NCBI GenBank assembly: GCA_003550325.1
Contig: QKWP01000029.1
Coordinates: 176,067-240,066, forward strand
DNA from: Gigaspora rosea
Taxonomy: Eukaryota > Glomeromycota > Glomeromycetes > Diversisporales > Gigasporaceae
Length of the DNA: 64,000 nucleotides
Direction of reading: 5' to 3'
Positions 1 through 11,448 of the stretch are shown here, piece by piece. The position numbers and the translations under genes are program-made. How positions within the stretch are numbered: position 1 is the first letter of the stretch; each line of letters begins with the position of its first letter. A model generated the notes under the pieces. The model searched no databases and had not been told where the DNA came from. It was given only the letters and a program-made list of their open reading frames with translations.

Positions 1-119
1 AAAAAAAAAACAGAGCAAAAAGTAATTTTCAAAAATATAAAAAAGCTACTTATTGCAAAATAAAATAGAAAGATAAAAAATATAAGAAATAAAAAAATAT
101 ATAAAAAAAAGATTTTTAA

Positions 120-447
120 CATTTATTGCTAGTGCGATTTATCACTACCCCCGATCGACCAATCATTTTGTTTGGTTTGATTTTACATTAATCAAAACAA
201 AACAAATAGTGCTTGCATTACAATTAGAGTTAGGGTTTGGCAGGGCAAGAGTTAGAAGGCCCTCTAACCCAAAATTTCGCAAGGAATTTTTTTTGTCAAG
301 AAAAAAGTGTAGTTTCTTAGTCAAAATTTTAAGTTAGAAGCGATTTTTTAAAAAAAGTTTGTTTTGCTTCGATTTCATATTACACCTGATCCTGCATCCC
401 GATTGGTCGATCAGGGGTGGCGATGCATTGCACTGGCGATGAATGAT
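120..447. mobile_element. MITE with long imperfect terminal inverted repeats and TTAGGG-like core
   Basis: The two ends are imperfect inverted copies of about 45 bp, sharing the block GATCGACCAATC at 154-165 and its reverse complement near 399-410. The interior has a core (about 225-380) with GTTAGGGTTTGG, an AAATTTCGCAAGGAATTTTTTTTG stretch of which similar versions recur in at least seven other elements in this window, and a TTACACCTGATC motif. It has no coding capacity. The superfamily is uncertain because no clear target duplication was seen. Confidence 0.65.
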
Positions 448-451
448 AACT

Positions 452-722
452 CTCAAAAAAAAATAAAAAAAATGAAAAAATTGAAAAAAAAAACAAAAAA
501 AAACTAAAAGAAAAAAAATAAAAAAAATAAATAAAAATAAATAAAAAAATAAATAAAAATAAAATACAAAACATTGAAAAATATAAAAAAAGAAAAAATC
601 AAAAAAATAAAAAAAATAAAAATAAAAAAAGTCAAAAAAGAAAAAGAAGCCAAAAAAAAAGAAAATTAAAAAAAAAATAAAATAAAAAATAAAAAACAAA
701 AAAACAAAAAAACTTAATAAAA
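452..722. repeat. A-rich low-complexity tract
   Basis: This is almost pure A with scattered T and short AAAAAT, AAAAAG and AAAAAC words, directly after the preceding MITE. The Phe/Tyr/Ile-rich open frames on the minus strand here are artefacts of poly-T codons, not genes. Confidence 0.9.
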
Positions 723-1091
723 TAAAAAAACTTCAAAATGTCCACCTGCTATAAATTCAAAAATCTGGAACTGACTAAGAGATAACTTATTATTATAGCT
801 TACAAAAATTAAAAAAAAATTAACAATAAAATACTTGCAACAATATCCTTCTATATTTTGTGTTATATAAATGTCTAACTTTTAAAATACAATATATATG
901 GGTTGATTTATGGAATTGCCAATAATTTTTAATCTACTAATCCGTTTTGGGTGTTTTGCTACCAAAATGTTCATATTATTAAGACGATTTTAATGAACCC
1001 CAAATCATTAAAATCTAATTATGGGTTCCCAAGATCATCAATGATTTTGTACTATTTTCTTAGTAAATTTCAAATGAAATAATATAATGTT

Positions 1092-1415
1092 CACCATAGG
1101 TGATTAACTAGTGATTATCACTTGTGATCTACAATGTATAAATCATTTTTATTAAACCAAAAACTAACCTTTTAATGTTAAAGTTAGGTTAAGAGTTAGG
1201 AATTAGAAGGTGCTTTATATATAGTAAAATTTTGCAAAGAATATTTTTTTGTACAAAAAAAAGTAGTTTTTATAAACAAATTTCTACATTAGAACCAATT
1301 TTTTAAAAATTCTTTGTTTTTATTTGTTTTTGTAATATGAAAATTTATTTATATATTATACCTGATCCTAAATTTTGATTGGCTATAGTACTACAGGTAA
1401 TAATCACCTATGGTG
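1092..1415. mobile_element. MITE, CACCATAGGTGATTA termini
   Basis: The left end CACCATAGGTGATTA (1092-1106) is matched by its exact reverse complement at 1401-1415. The interior repeats the core seen at 120-447: GTTAGG, then GTAAAATTTTGCAAAGAAT, then a TATTACACCTGATCCT stretch (about 1357-1374). It has no coding capacity. Confidence 0.7.
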
Positions 1416-1417
1416 TA

Positions 1418-1680
1418 TACCGTAGTGCACTGACCAAAGTACTCCCTTTTCAATACCCTCTATTGCAAAATACCCAGTGCAAAGCACAAGAACTCTATTA
1501 ATTAAATTTAGATGTTTTTAAATTTTTAGACTGCTTATTGTAAGTGTGAAATGTGTAAATGCTTAAAATTTTTTTCTTGTATTACAGACCTACTACTATA
1601 TAATATATCAGATTTTTTTTAAGCTTTTTGATAGGTATTTTGTATAAGACCCTAGGTCTTTTGGTCAGTGCACTACAGTA
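1418..1680. mobile_element. MITE with 23-bp inverted termini
   Basis: The left end TACCGTAGTGCACTGACCAA is matched at the right end (1658-1680) by the reverse complement of TACTGTAGTGCACTGACCAA, with one mismatch. TA dinucleotides at the ends suggest a TA-target (Tc1/mariner-like) element, but this is inferred only from the ends. It is 263 bp with no open frame. Confidence 0.8.
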
Positions 1681-1691
1681 TTAAAATTCTC

Positions 1692-2076
1692 TATTTCAAA
1701 TCACTATATAAATTTTTTGATACCAAATATTTTTATCTACTAACCCCATTTTGGATGATTTTACTACCAAAATGTTCATCTTGATAAGATAATTCTAACA
1801 AGCCTAAAATTATCAAAATCCAATCATGGATTCCTGTGATTATTAAGGATTAGTAAAAGCTTATCATGAGTTTTTATATGAAAAACTTATGAGATTTGTT
1901 GTTAAGCATTTTTACTAATTCTTAATTATCTCAGGAACTTGTGATCAGATTTTGATAATTTTGGGCTTATTAGAATTATCTCATCAAGACAAACATTTTG
2001 GTAGTAAATTTATCCAAAATGGGTTAGTAGATCAAAAGTTATTTGGTATCAAAAGAATTTATATAGTGTTTGAAAT
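1692..2076. repeat. Inner foldback palindrome (~385 bp)
   Basis: The left end ATTTCAAATCACTATATAAA and right end TTTATATAGTGTTTGAAAT are near-perfect inverses. Pairing extends with mismatches to a centre near 1880. The arms contain the CTACTAACCC / ACTACCAAAATGTTCATCTT block shared with the outer foldback. Confidence 0.85.
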
Positions 2077-2252
2077 TTACGAATAAAATAGTACAAAATC
2101 ATGATAATCTTGAGATTCCATAATCAGTTTTAATGATTTTGGGTCACTAGAATTGTCTCATTAATATGAACAATTTGGTAGCAAAATTATTCAAAATGGA
2201 TTAGTAGATCAAAGATTATTGCAATTCCAAAAATTAACTAATATGATCTTCT

Positions 2253-3058
2253 ATAGTTTATTTGAAATAGTAAAAGATACTAAAGGTAAAATAATGAAAT
2301 TATATAATTCAAGATGACTTTAACCTAAAAAGATACAAGTTGAAAACAAGAAAACAAGAAAAAAGTAAACAAAAAAAAACTTACAAAAAAAAAGTAGTTT
2401 CAAAACAGTGAAGCATATCTCCAAAATAGTGATATGGGTTGATAAAAAAATCGTGGGCTGAGGCCAATCCCAAAAAAGCTTAGGCTTGTTAACTGAGCTG
2501 ACCTTTTGCTAGAATCGTCAGCATTTATCTATATTAAACATGTAAAAGGCCATTAGTTAGTCTTTTTGTCAAATTCTAGTAATATTAAATTATTTAATTT
2601 TTATTCTTTTTGTCCTTGAGTAAAATTTCAGTATATTAGTATTTTATGTTGATTGATTGTCTATAACTTTGAACATTCTAATATTTAGATTATATTTATT
2701 ATTTGCTAGTTTATTACCTAAATAAGCAATTCTCTTATATTATTATAAATGACTAGCTGATTTTATTTAATTTCTAGCCTGAAATATGCTTTAGAAGAGA
2801 ATTGATTCTAATACTTCTCTTACCAACTAGCCTGGCTTACAAAAGTGTGGACTGAGAGTCAGCCCACCTATTGACCCAGCCATTGGCCAGGGTCAACCTG
2901 TATTACTACTCCAAAATGTCTCTAGCTTAAAGAGAAAAAAAACAATAATTATTAAATGATGATTATTGTTTATATATAATTACAATTGGTTAATCATATA
3001 AGAGTCGCTATAGTGATATGCCACTATTATTATTTTGCCTTAATATAATACTAAAAAT
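2253..3058. other. No gene seen; AT-rich intergenic
   Basis: I see nothing recognisable here. A few slightly GC-richer words (about 2440-2510 and 2820-2900) contain no supported gene or RNA. Confidence 0.6.
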
Positions 3059-3404
3059 TACAGTCAATCTCCATAAATGTAACCTCTATAAATACAATAC
3101 CTTCCTAAATACCCATTTTTTTCTTTTCCGTAAAATGTTATTAGTGCTAAATACATGTTCTATATTCTGTAAATGCACATTCTTTTAAATAACATTTTAT
3201 ATTATACTAACCTTTCTAAATGCATATAGCCAATCAAATTTTAGTATTTAAGATAGGTTATACAGTTTTGATAAACGTTATACAAACTTGATGATCTAAT
3301 TTTTTTTAAAGCCGCAATTTAATTGGCTCTCTTTAAATGCAAATCTCCCAAAATGCACATTGTAGGCTTGTCTCTACAAGTTGTATTAATAGAGGTTTGA
3401 CTAT
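3059..3404. mobile_element. TA-type MITE, TACAGTCAA termini
   Basis: The left end is TACAGTCAATCTCC and the right end is the reverse complement of TATAGTCAAACCTC. It is uninterrupted, and along its length it is the reverse complement of the two halves at 11232-11378 and 14340-14525. That shows the latter pair is one element split by a later insertion. Confidence 0.85.
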
Positions 3405-3605
3405 AATTTATTTTGTATTTTAATATACTACTAATAATTAAATTATTTTTAGTTTAATATAATACTAAAAAATTAGATTATTTTATACTTTATTATACTA
3501 CTAAAAATTAAATTATTTTGTTAATGTACTACTAAAAATTAGTTTAGTTTGGACTTTAATTTACTACTAAAAATTAATTTAATTTGCAATTTAATATACT
3601 ATATT
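3405..3605. repeat. Short tandem repeat, ~50 bp unit, 4-5 copies
   Basis: The unit is roughly TTTTAATATACTACTAAAA followed by ATTAAATTATTTTG-like sequence. The copies are diverged. Confidence 0.75.
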
Positions 3606-3802
3606 TCAGTTCATTCAATTATATTTATTAATTAGTTTTTTATACTAACCAATTATACAGCTGGATTAAGCTAAAAAATTTTTATCAGATACATAAATCT
3701 GATATTGAAATAAAATAAACACTGTAATTATACAATTTAGTACAATTTTGTTTAATATACTAAATCATATAATTTTATATTTATAATACAAAGTACAAAT
3801 TG

Positions 3803-4183
3803 ATACCATATTTACTCGAAATAATGTGCACCTGCATGTTATTTTGAGGGGATGCATGTTATTTCAAGTATACGCATGGGCATTATTTCGGGGTAAAGGT
3901 TTAATTTCTAAAAAATTGTATGTTATATATGTGTAATGCATAAAAACCCTTATTTCTTAATTTTATATATAGCCTTTTTGAACTAAGTCGGATTTTTTGA
4001 CTAAAAAAATTCAAATTTCTGCTTGTTATTTGAATTTGTTATTTCAGCAGATTATTAATTCAGCATTTGAAGTCTGCATTATATTGGAATGCACATGGCA
4101 TTATTTTGAAACCAACATGCTATTTTAAGAAAATGCAATTTTCAAATAACACCCATGTGCGTTATTTTGAGTAAATACGGTAT
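3803..4183. mobile_element. MITE, ATACCRTATTTACTC termini
   Basis: The left end ATACCATATTTACTCGAAAT matches the reverse complement of the right end (ATACCGTATTTACTCAAAAT). GTGCAC/GTGCGT-ATTATTTTGA words recur inside. A looser relative with the same words lies at about 14880-15120. Confidence 0.75.
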
Positions 4184-4269
4184 AAAGTACTAATTTTAAT
4201 CTGAAACTAAGTTTAAATTCTAACTTTATTTTTTACTAAAATTAAACTTAAATTCTAATTTTTTTAAAG

Positions 4270-5157
4270 TACAGTTTGACCTCTCTATAGTCACACCCCA
4301 TATAGTCACACCTCTATATAAGCACCCATTATTGTGTGACGAACTTAAAATATAGTAAAAAACCTCATTATAATCACATATCATTTATAATCACTATTAC
4401 TAAAAATTTTTGGTTTTTTTATCCATTTTATTAATAATAAACCTCGTTATAGTTACCAATTTTGACTAAATATCGATTCAAACTGACAATTTAGATCAAC
4501 TTATAGAGAAAAGCCGTGGTGAAAAAGAACTTTAAAATTTTATATTTATTTATTATTATACATTATATATAATTTTGCCATTTCTCAAAAAAATGCGAAA
4601 TAATTAAATTATAAAATCTGATTGGCCAATATTCATATTCATGTTTATTTGAATATTCTATTAAAAATTCTTAAAGGTTTGATAGCAAATAACTTTTGAT
4701 TCAGTGGTCCAATTTGGATGAAACAACTGCCAAAATGTTCGACATGATGTGACGATTCTAATGAGCCAAAAATCGTTAAAATTGAATTACAGGCTCCTGA
4801 GATCATTAAGGATTTGTTTCACTTTACATGTTTAAAAATTGATTAAATTTAACATCTGAGTGAAAAATTCTTAAAGATCTTAGCATTTTGTAATTAGATT
4901 TGGATGGTTTTGGACTTTTTAGAATCGCCTCATTGAGTCAAACACTCTAATAGTTGTTTTATCCAAATTGGGCCACTGGATCAATAGGTATTCACTATTA
5001 AACATTTTAAATTTTTTAATAATTTCAAATATGCGCAAATATTTTATTGGCCTTTGGTTACATGACCATGACAAGGTATTTTATTTATAGTCACACCTCT
5101 ATACAATCACCAAAATAAGGCGCGATAGACTTGGTGATTATAGAGAGGTCAGACTAT
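4270..5157. mobile_element. TA-type element carrying a foldback
   Basis: The left end TACAGTTTGACCTCTCTATA is matched by the reverse complement of the right end, TATAGTCTGACCTCTCTATA. The interior holds a palindrome at about 4680-4990 whose arms are copies of the sequence in the 911-2252 foldback (TTTTGATTCAGTGGTCCAAT and its inverse). There is no open frame, so it is non-autonomous. Confidence 0.8.
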
Positions 5158-5214
5158 ATTTGCATTAGCAGAGACATATTTTATTAAGAATATACTATCT
5201 ATTATATAAATAAA

Positions 5215-5755
5215 AATACAACTAGCCACATATGCACTTTGGTATCTAATTTAAGTAGTTTGTTAAAGATTCTATACTAGCTGCCATACCTTTAACCCAA
5301 CTATAGGAATTGCCTATTTAAATTTTCTAATCTATATTCTATCTATTACTAAACCTAAGCTATTATCTATATATAGATTGGGTCTCTTAATTTTTAGTCA
5401 AACTGCTTTTCTAGGATACTTTACTTATATATAAATGTCCTACATATATATAACTAGCACTTCAGTAGTACAACTACCTACTTTAGCTCTTACAAGATTT
5501 ATTCCAATTCTTAGTAATTACATTCAACCTTTTCTTTAATCTTTACTAATTTTTTTTAAACTACCAAACCAGTTAACCAAGAATAGGCCAATTTGCTTTG
5601 TCTCTTCTTTTGGTTCTTGCTTCTATCAGTATTTGTATATAACCAGGTTATAACAAGTCATATTACTATGTTCAATTAGTAAGGTTATGTAACTATGATC
5701 ATATGATTTTACTAATTTAACTCAGTAATATAATCTGTTATGACCTAGTCATATG
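5215..5755 (-). mobile_element. Old tRNA-like retroposon, first of three pieces
   Basis: This segment, 11096-11231 and 14526-14790 together line up with the GC-rich copy at 9245-10170. Shared blocks include ATACAACTAGCCACA, ACTAGCTGCCATACC and GAATTGCCTATTTAAA. This copy has lost most of its G and C relative to the younger one. It was split by the 5756-11087 and 11232-14525 elements. Confidence 0.75.
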
Positions 5756-5990
5756 TAGAGCTTCGGATTCGTATTCGCTATTCGAATAATATTCGTATTC
5801 AGTGAAAATTGAATAAATTTTTTTAAATAATTATTTAATGAATAACATGAATATTCGAATAATTGTCTTATTCGAATTATTCGAATAATATAATTATTTG
5901 AATAATTTATTCTTATTCGAATAATCCATTATATTTGAATAATTATTCCTATTCAAATAATTTATGATATTCGAATAATATTCAATATAG

Positions 5991-6630
5991 TTATCAAAAT
6001 GTAATTTTTTTCTATACTAGTTTGTAATCAGTGCTTTGTACATGATATTTAATATATATTTTAAGCTAACCAAACCAGAGTTATCCATTAAAACGCTTCA
6101 CCGACAGTTTTTAATAATATCTTATACTTTTACTTCATGTATAACTACAGTTCAATTTACCAAACTTATAACAATACTAGGCCAACTTTTATGAGTAGAG
6201 TAAACTTTACAGTTAAATAGCAATTTAACAAATCGCTTTTGAATTATTGTAAACTTCTTTTGGATCTGGACCTTGCACTGCTCTTGTAGCCTCGAACCAA
6301 TCTATTCAACTATCAGTGTTCTAGGCCTTTCATTGGTCATTGTGCTATTCCTAGCCGCTGTTACTATAATAATATTTCTGCACCCCCAATATTACCTCAT
6401 TTTCTTATTCTATCCCTGCCTTATAATCATCACTTTCTCTTACATAATAATTAATTGATGATACTTCCAATCGCAATTCTTATTTTGTTTATCTATACTT
6501 ACCCTATGTTATTACCATATATAGATCTTTTTTATTACTATCTATAGTTGTCCCGATTTTCATATATGCCCTTCTATAGATATGTTTAATTACTATACCC
6601 GAACTTCATATTAATTAATTGGAGTTATTA
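5991..6630. other. No gene seen inside the hAT-type element
   Basis: AT-rich sequence with a slightly GC-richer patch at 6260-6430. A 61-codon open frame there (6273-6458) is hydrophobic but has no recognisable domain, and I do not call it. Confidence 0.5.
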
Positions 6631-8053
6631 TCTACCCCTTCTAAGGCGCTAATATCCGTTACTATTTGGGGTGCTGCGGTTGGGTTTAATAGGAGGTTGG
6701 CCTTGAATTTTTAAAGGTCCTATTCTTACCACACCAAAATATTACTATAAATTCACATGAAAAAATTCTAGAAAATTCTTACCCACCACCTCCCCCACCC
6801 ACCCACCCTTAAAAAAATCATTAAAATTCTTCCCTCCACCTCTCCCATCCACCCGCCCCTTGAAAAAAATTCTTACCCATGTCACTGACCCTTGAATTTT
6901 TTCAAACTCCGACCAAAAATAGAGGTCGGCTTTTGTGTTCCCATGAAAATGGGTGGGTTACACAAAATTCAAACTCCGCCTTACCGCGTTCGGATCGGGT
7001 TCATTGAACCAAAATCGGGTTCGTATCGGGTTCAGGAACCAGAATCGTGTTCAACCGAACCAAAATTGGGTTCAAATGATCCAAAACCGGGTTCAATGAA
7101 CCAAGATCGGGTTCAAATGAACCAAAATCGGGTTAATGACCCAATATCGGGTTCAAATGAACCAAGGTCTGTTCAAATGAACCAAGATCGGGTTCAAGAA
7201 CCAAAATCGGGTTCAAGTGAACCAAGATCGGGTTCAAATGAACAAAGATCGAGTTCATTTGAACCAAGATCGGGTTCATTTGAACCAAGATCGGGTTCAT
7301 TTGAATAAAGATCGGGTTCATTAGAACCAAGATCGGGTTCATTAGAACCAAGATCGGGTTCATTTGAACCAAGATCGAGTTCATTTGAACCATGATCAGG
7401 TTCATTTGAACCAAGATCGGGTCATTTGAACCAAGATCAGGTTCATTTGAACCAAGATCGGGTTTATTTAAACCAGTATCGGGTTCTTGGACCCAAGATC
7501 GGGTTCGTTTGAACCAAGATCGGGTTCATTTGAACCAAAACGGGTTCATTTGAACCAATTTCAGGTTCATTCATTTGAACCAAGGTCGTGTTCATTTTGA
7601 ACACAAATAAAAATTAATAACACTAACCCATGAGGGTTTTGATATATATAACTTTATCCTAACAATCATGAAGCCTATTAATAATCTTGAGACCTAAAGG
7701 TTAGGGTTAGGGTCAGCTTTCATTATGTTGAGCTTTGGAAGAGGATATTGATATATATAACTTAAACTAACAATCATGAGGTCTAATAATAATCTTAAGA
7801 CCTAAAGGTTAGAGTTAGGGTCAGCTTTCATTATGTTGAGCTTTGGGTGGGGGTTATATATATATATAACTTTGTTCTAATAACATTAGACCCTAAAATT
7901 ATATAAAATATAAAATATATAAACTAAAACAACTATTCAAATTCTATATACTAAAAGTCGATCAAATTTCTATTATAAAAAAAATAATTAAAAACTATGA
8001 TAAAAAACAATTAAAATTCTAGCCCGCAGCAACACCCGGGCCCCTAACACTAG
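6631..8053 (+). mobile_element. Non-autonomous Helitron, copy 1
   Basis: It starts TCTACCCCTTCTAAGGCGC after a host A. It ends with a GC-rich hairpin (GCCCGCAGCAACACCCGGGC, 8025-8044) followed by CCCTAACACTAG and a host T. These are the Helitron hallmarks: 5' TC, 3' hairpin, CTRR end, A/T insertion site. The body holds a 21-bp tandem repeat (CCAAGATCGGGTTCATTTGA, about 6985-7600), then two diverged copies of a block with GGTTAGGGTTAGGGTCAGC. Open frames across the repeat are artefacts. Confidence 0.85.
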
Positions 8054-9244
8054 TCTATTGTATTAAAGCACAAACATCCGTCAGTCATGCTATCGACCAA
8101 TCAGAAAAATTTAACTGGTATTTCCATTTTACCAAAATGTATATTACTTGCCGATAACTCTTTATCCGAAAGGTTGTAACCTTTAACAAAATCTAATAAC
8201 CGGACCCTAATTCAAATAAAAGAATAACAGTTATATCCGGATAAGATACTTATATTATAATGCATCGTTCAAAAAAAGTAATTCTATATTGTTAAAATAA
8301 AAAAAAGATTTATGCATGAAGTTTGTACTTTATACATTCTATTCTAACTTACGTATTCGATAGGTGTCATTAATAGTGGCCAGACAAAGAGATTTAGACG
8401 TATTTCAGAAATAAATAAGAGTTTAAAAAATCTTATTTGTGTATCAAAATTTTGATATCAGAAAATGAATGGGTTTTAGAGACTCCCATTTGACAAATAA
8501 GTAAAAATTTTTTTATTATGCAGATCAACAAACTATTTAATAATAATAAACTGATATTAGAAGCAGTATCGATTAACAATAAAATAATTTATGATAATGA
8601 AGATCATATAAAGAAGTGTATTTGTATTTGAATTTTAATTAAAAAATAAATAAGATTTGTACATCTCTTATTTCATAATAAATACGTCTTCCTGTTTTAT
8701 CAAAATAAGATTTACGAATTTTAATTCTGAAACCCCTTATTATTATAATGTTCCATATCATTTCTGAATTTATGTAGATTCTCAATTGGCATGTGTTATA
8801 TAATGTTCCGCATCACTGGATTCTCAATTGGCATGTGTTATTTGTAAATTGTGAAATGTCATTTGTCATTTTAAAACTGCTATCCATTTATCAATTAATA
8901 AAAAAAAGCGAAAATAATAATAATAATAATAAAGTAAAAAAAATTAAAAAAATAAATAAATAAATCAATTAAATCAATAAACGCGAATAAAAATAAATCA
9001 CTAAATATTAAATGCTAACTTTTTATACAATAAAAGAATACATTCAAATATTTATATATTTTAACAATGTAATTAATAATTTTTGCATTCCCGTGTAGAA
9101 CACATCCGCATTTGATTTTTGGCATCAGCAGAAATCTGGTTGGGTGTCTTGTCTAACCTGAATCTAATTTTTTTTTCAAAGTGTCCGCCTTGGGACTGAG
9201 GAATTTTTATTCAAGATATTTGGGTCAGTGTCCCACTAAGGGCC
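8054..9244. other. No gene seen; AT-rich filler
   Basis: It contains a local direct duplication near 8770-8860 (GATTCTCAATTGGCATGTGT twice) and simple A/T repeats at about 8895-8970. Nothing else is recognisable. Confidence 0.5.
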
Positions 9245-10170
9245 TCCTGCATTTGTTATATTGACGAGGATACAACTAGCCACACGTACAACTTTTGGTC
9301 GTCTAATTTAAGTAGTCTGCCCAAAGGTTACCCCGCGGGTTCCACACTAGCTGCCATACCTGCAACCCGACTAGAGAATTGCCTATTTAAACACTTTGAT
9401 CCCTGCTTCTCCTGCCAACCCATTCTGTATTACTGAAACAGGCCCGTTACATAAGAAGTCAGTCAGCCAGTTCCGGATGCTTATTCGTCATCCTTAGAAC
9501 CTATTTTAATTCTGTATCCTCGGCAAAAAACTTGGTAGCACAGTTCCTGTCCCACCCAGGTAATAGCTACACTTTGGTAACTTACGTATTCACCGAGACG
9601 AACAACTTGCAGTCGGGGGATACCCAACCGCTACCATTACCTACTTCTGCCCTTATAAGGTTTGCTCCAACCCGGTACCCACCATCACTTTCCTACCGGT
9701 CCTTCCTCGATTTCCCAGACTTCCAATCCAGTTGGCCTGGAAGGGTTGATCTACCTGGCATTAGGTGCCATTATGGTTTTTCTCCCCTTGGTCCCCAATT
9801 CCTCAACATGGGTCCTTTTCCTCCGGTGCGACTCCGGCGGCCAGGTTGGTAGACCTTGTCCTCAAGGACAACGTCTGGTACTTCAGCTCCGGTCCAATAT
9901 TCTGGGTTTGGTAGCACCTTCAAAGATCTTTGCTACCTCCTTACTCGGGTCTTGCCAAATGGGTTTCTGTTTTCCTGGTTCCTTGAATTTGTCTGTGTCA
10001 TGAGACACAACTTCGCCCGAAAGCTCCTATTCGAGATAGTAACCAAGAACTACAGGTAATGTATCCAACCGATCGACAGGAAACAGTTACCGGAACACAG
10101 GTCTATTTTTTCAAAGCATCGTCAGTGGAATTTGAACCCTAGACCTGCCACTTGGGGGTGACTCTAACCT
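9245..10170 (-). mobile_element. GC-rich tRNA-like retroposon, younger copy
   Basis: About 50% GC in DNA that is otherwise near 25%. On the minus strand the right end reads AGGGTTCAAATTCCAC, matching the RNA polymerase III B box of tRNAs, preceded by CACCCCCAAGTGG, which could be a Gly-type anticodon arm. The older copy preserves ACTTCCAAA and AAGTTCAAATCC at the same place. A SINE-like element with a tRNA-Gly-related head is my inference; at over 900 bp it is long for a SINE. The three overlapping open frames here have no domain signal. Confidence 0.6.
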
Positions 10171-10859
10171 GAATCTAATAAGAATCTAATAAGAAGATAA
10201 TTACTAAATTGTTTTTTCTTAAAAAAAAACAAATTTATCTTTTCCAGGTTTTTTCATGACCGTCATGCTCAGCCTGGTGGTAGCACAGTTTATTTCGTAA
10301 AATTTTTGACATAACAAACTTGCATCCCAAGTTATTTCTAATGAAGCAATAAAAGAATTATCATAAATATCAATGAAAAGATCATTGCAAATATAAATGC
10401 AATTATTAATAAGTAATTACTGTATTCTATGCCCTCATATTCTGTAAAAATCGAGAAAGAACACATTTCAATTCAGAATTGAAGTAAATCAGAAATGACT
10501 CAGAACAATAATAGTATAGAATAATATTTTTATCAGGCAGCGTTCAAATTGCGCTTTACTTATTGTATTCCGTACTTGTAAAGTATGTAATAGAAAAATA
10601 AAATAAGTGCTTACTGTACAAGTATATATTCATATATATAATATAATAATAATGTACAAAAAACTGAAAGCCAGTATAAGTTTAAAGAGTAATTGATTTA
10701 TATCGACCTATTAAATAAATGTAATAAACAAACGAAATATTAAAATCATGTAAATACATTAAATTTATAATGTAGACAAGTTTTACACTGGGTAATGCTA
10801 GTTATATATATAAATTATAAAAGATTTAAAATACGTATACTATACAAAATAAATATATT
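10171..10859. other. No gene seen
   Basis: AT-rich, with no repeat or open frame that I can support. Confidence 0.5.
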
Positions 10860-11095
10860 TACTTGAATAAATATTTATTCGAATAATTATTATTATTCAA
10901 ATAAATTTATTTATTCGAATATTATTATTTATTCAAATAAATATTATTATTCGAATAAATATTAATATTCGAATAATTACTGTTATTCGAATTATTCAAT
11001 AAATTTAGTCATTTAGCGAATATTTAAATAGCTTTATGCCGATCCTAATTATTTGAATATTATTCAAATAAAGATCCGTAAGCTCTAGTCATGTG

Positions 11096-11231
11096 CCAAT
11101 ACTGAATTCTATAGCATAGGCCCTTTTTCTCTAGTGTGATAGCTCTAGTAGCCAAATTGGTAGGCCCTTTCTTGCTGCAGAAGTTTTCATTTAGTTCTTT
11201 GATCTCTTGTCCAAGTTTTAATCTTCTGTAG
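11096..11231 (-). mobile_element. Old tRNA-like retroposon, second piece
   Basis: It continues the segment that stops at 5755. TCTAGTAGCCAAATTGGTAG corresponds to TCCGGCGGCCAGGTTGGTAG in the younger copy (9835-9854). Confidence 0.7.
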
Positions 11232-11448
11232 TACTGTCAAACCTCTATAAACACAATTTGTAGGGACAATTCTACAATGTGCATTTAGAGAGTTTTGCAT
11301 TTAGAGAGAGCCAATTAAATTGCAGCTTTAAAAATTAGATCATCAAGTTTGTGTAATTTTTACCAAAAACTGTATAACTAGAGCTGCAGACATTTAGAAG
11401 GTCCAAGGTAGTACATCACTCTTCATGTCATATAAAATTTATATATAA

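Larger units (their letters stand above)
911..2252. repeat. Nested foldback: four alternating copies of a ~170 bp sequence
   Basis: The arms at about 911-1076 and 2080-2252 are inverted copies of each other. Motifs include CTACTAATCCNTTTTG and GCTACCAAAATGTTCATATT. A second inverted pair with the same motifs lies inside at 1692-2076, so the order is forward, forward, reverse, reverse. Two MITEs (1092-1415 and 1418-1680) sit between the outer left arm and the inner palindrome. Related arms occur at 4680-4990 and 41785-41905. Confidence 0.8.
5756..11087. mobile_element. hAT-type element with ATTCGAATAAT-repeat arms, now swollen by insertions
   Basis: The termini are TAGAGCTTCGGAT and the reverse complement of TAGAGCTTACGGAT. 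The flanks are GTCATATG (5748-5755) and GTCATGTG (11088-11095), an 8-bp target duplication with one mismatch. The arms at 5756-5990 and about 10860-11087 consist of many variants of ATTCGAATAATATTCG. The original was probably a short non-autonomous element. It now contains a Helitron (6631-8053) and a GC-rich retroposon (9245-10170). No transposase was seen. Confidence 0.7.

Noticed and set aside
334-699. Minus-strand open frames rich in Phe, Tyr and Ile
   Set aside because: They are translations of an A-rich low-complexity tract.
6892-7414. Open frames on both strands across 6.9-7.4 kb
   Set aside because: They follow the 21-bp tandem repeat of a Helitron; 21 is a multiple of three, so frames stay open by periodicity. 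The frames at 11581-11931 and 14040-14225 have the same cause.
7700-7720. Telomere
   Set aside because: TTAGGG words occur only two at a time within Helitrons and MITEs, not as long arrays.
9532-10059. Overlapping open frames in the GC-rich segment
   Set aside because: Three frames overlap, none has a domain, and the segment aligns with a decayed noncoding retroposon copy.
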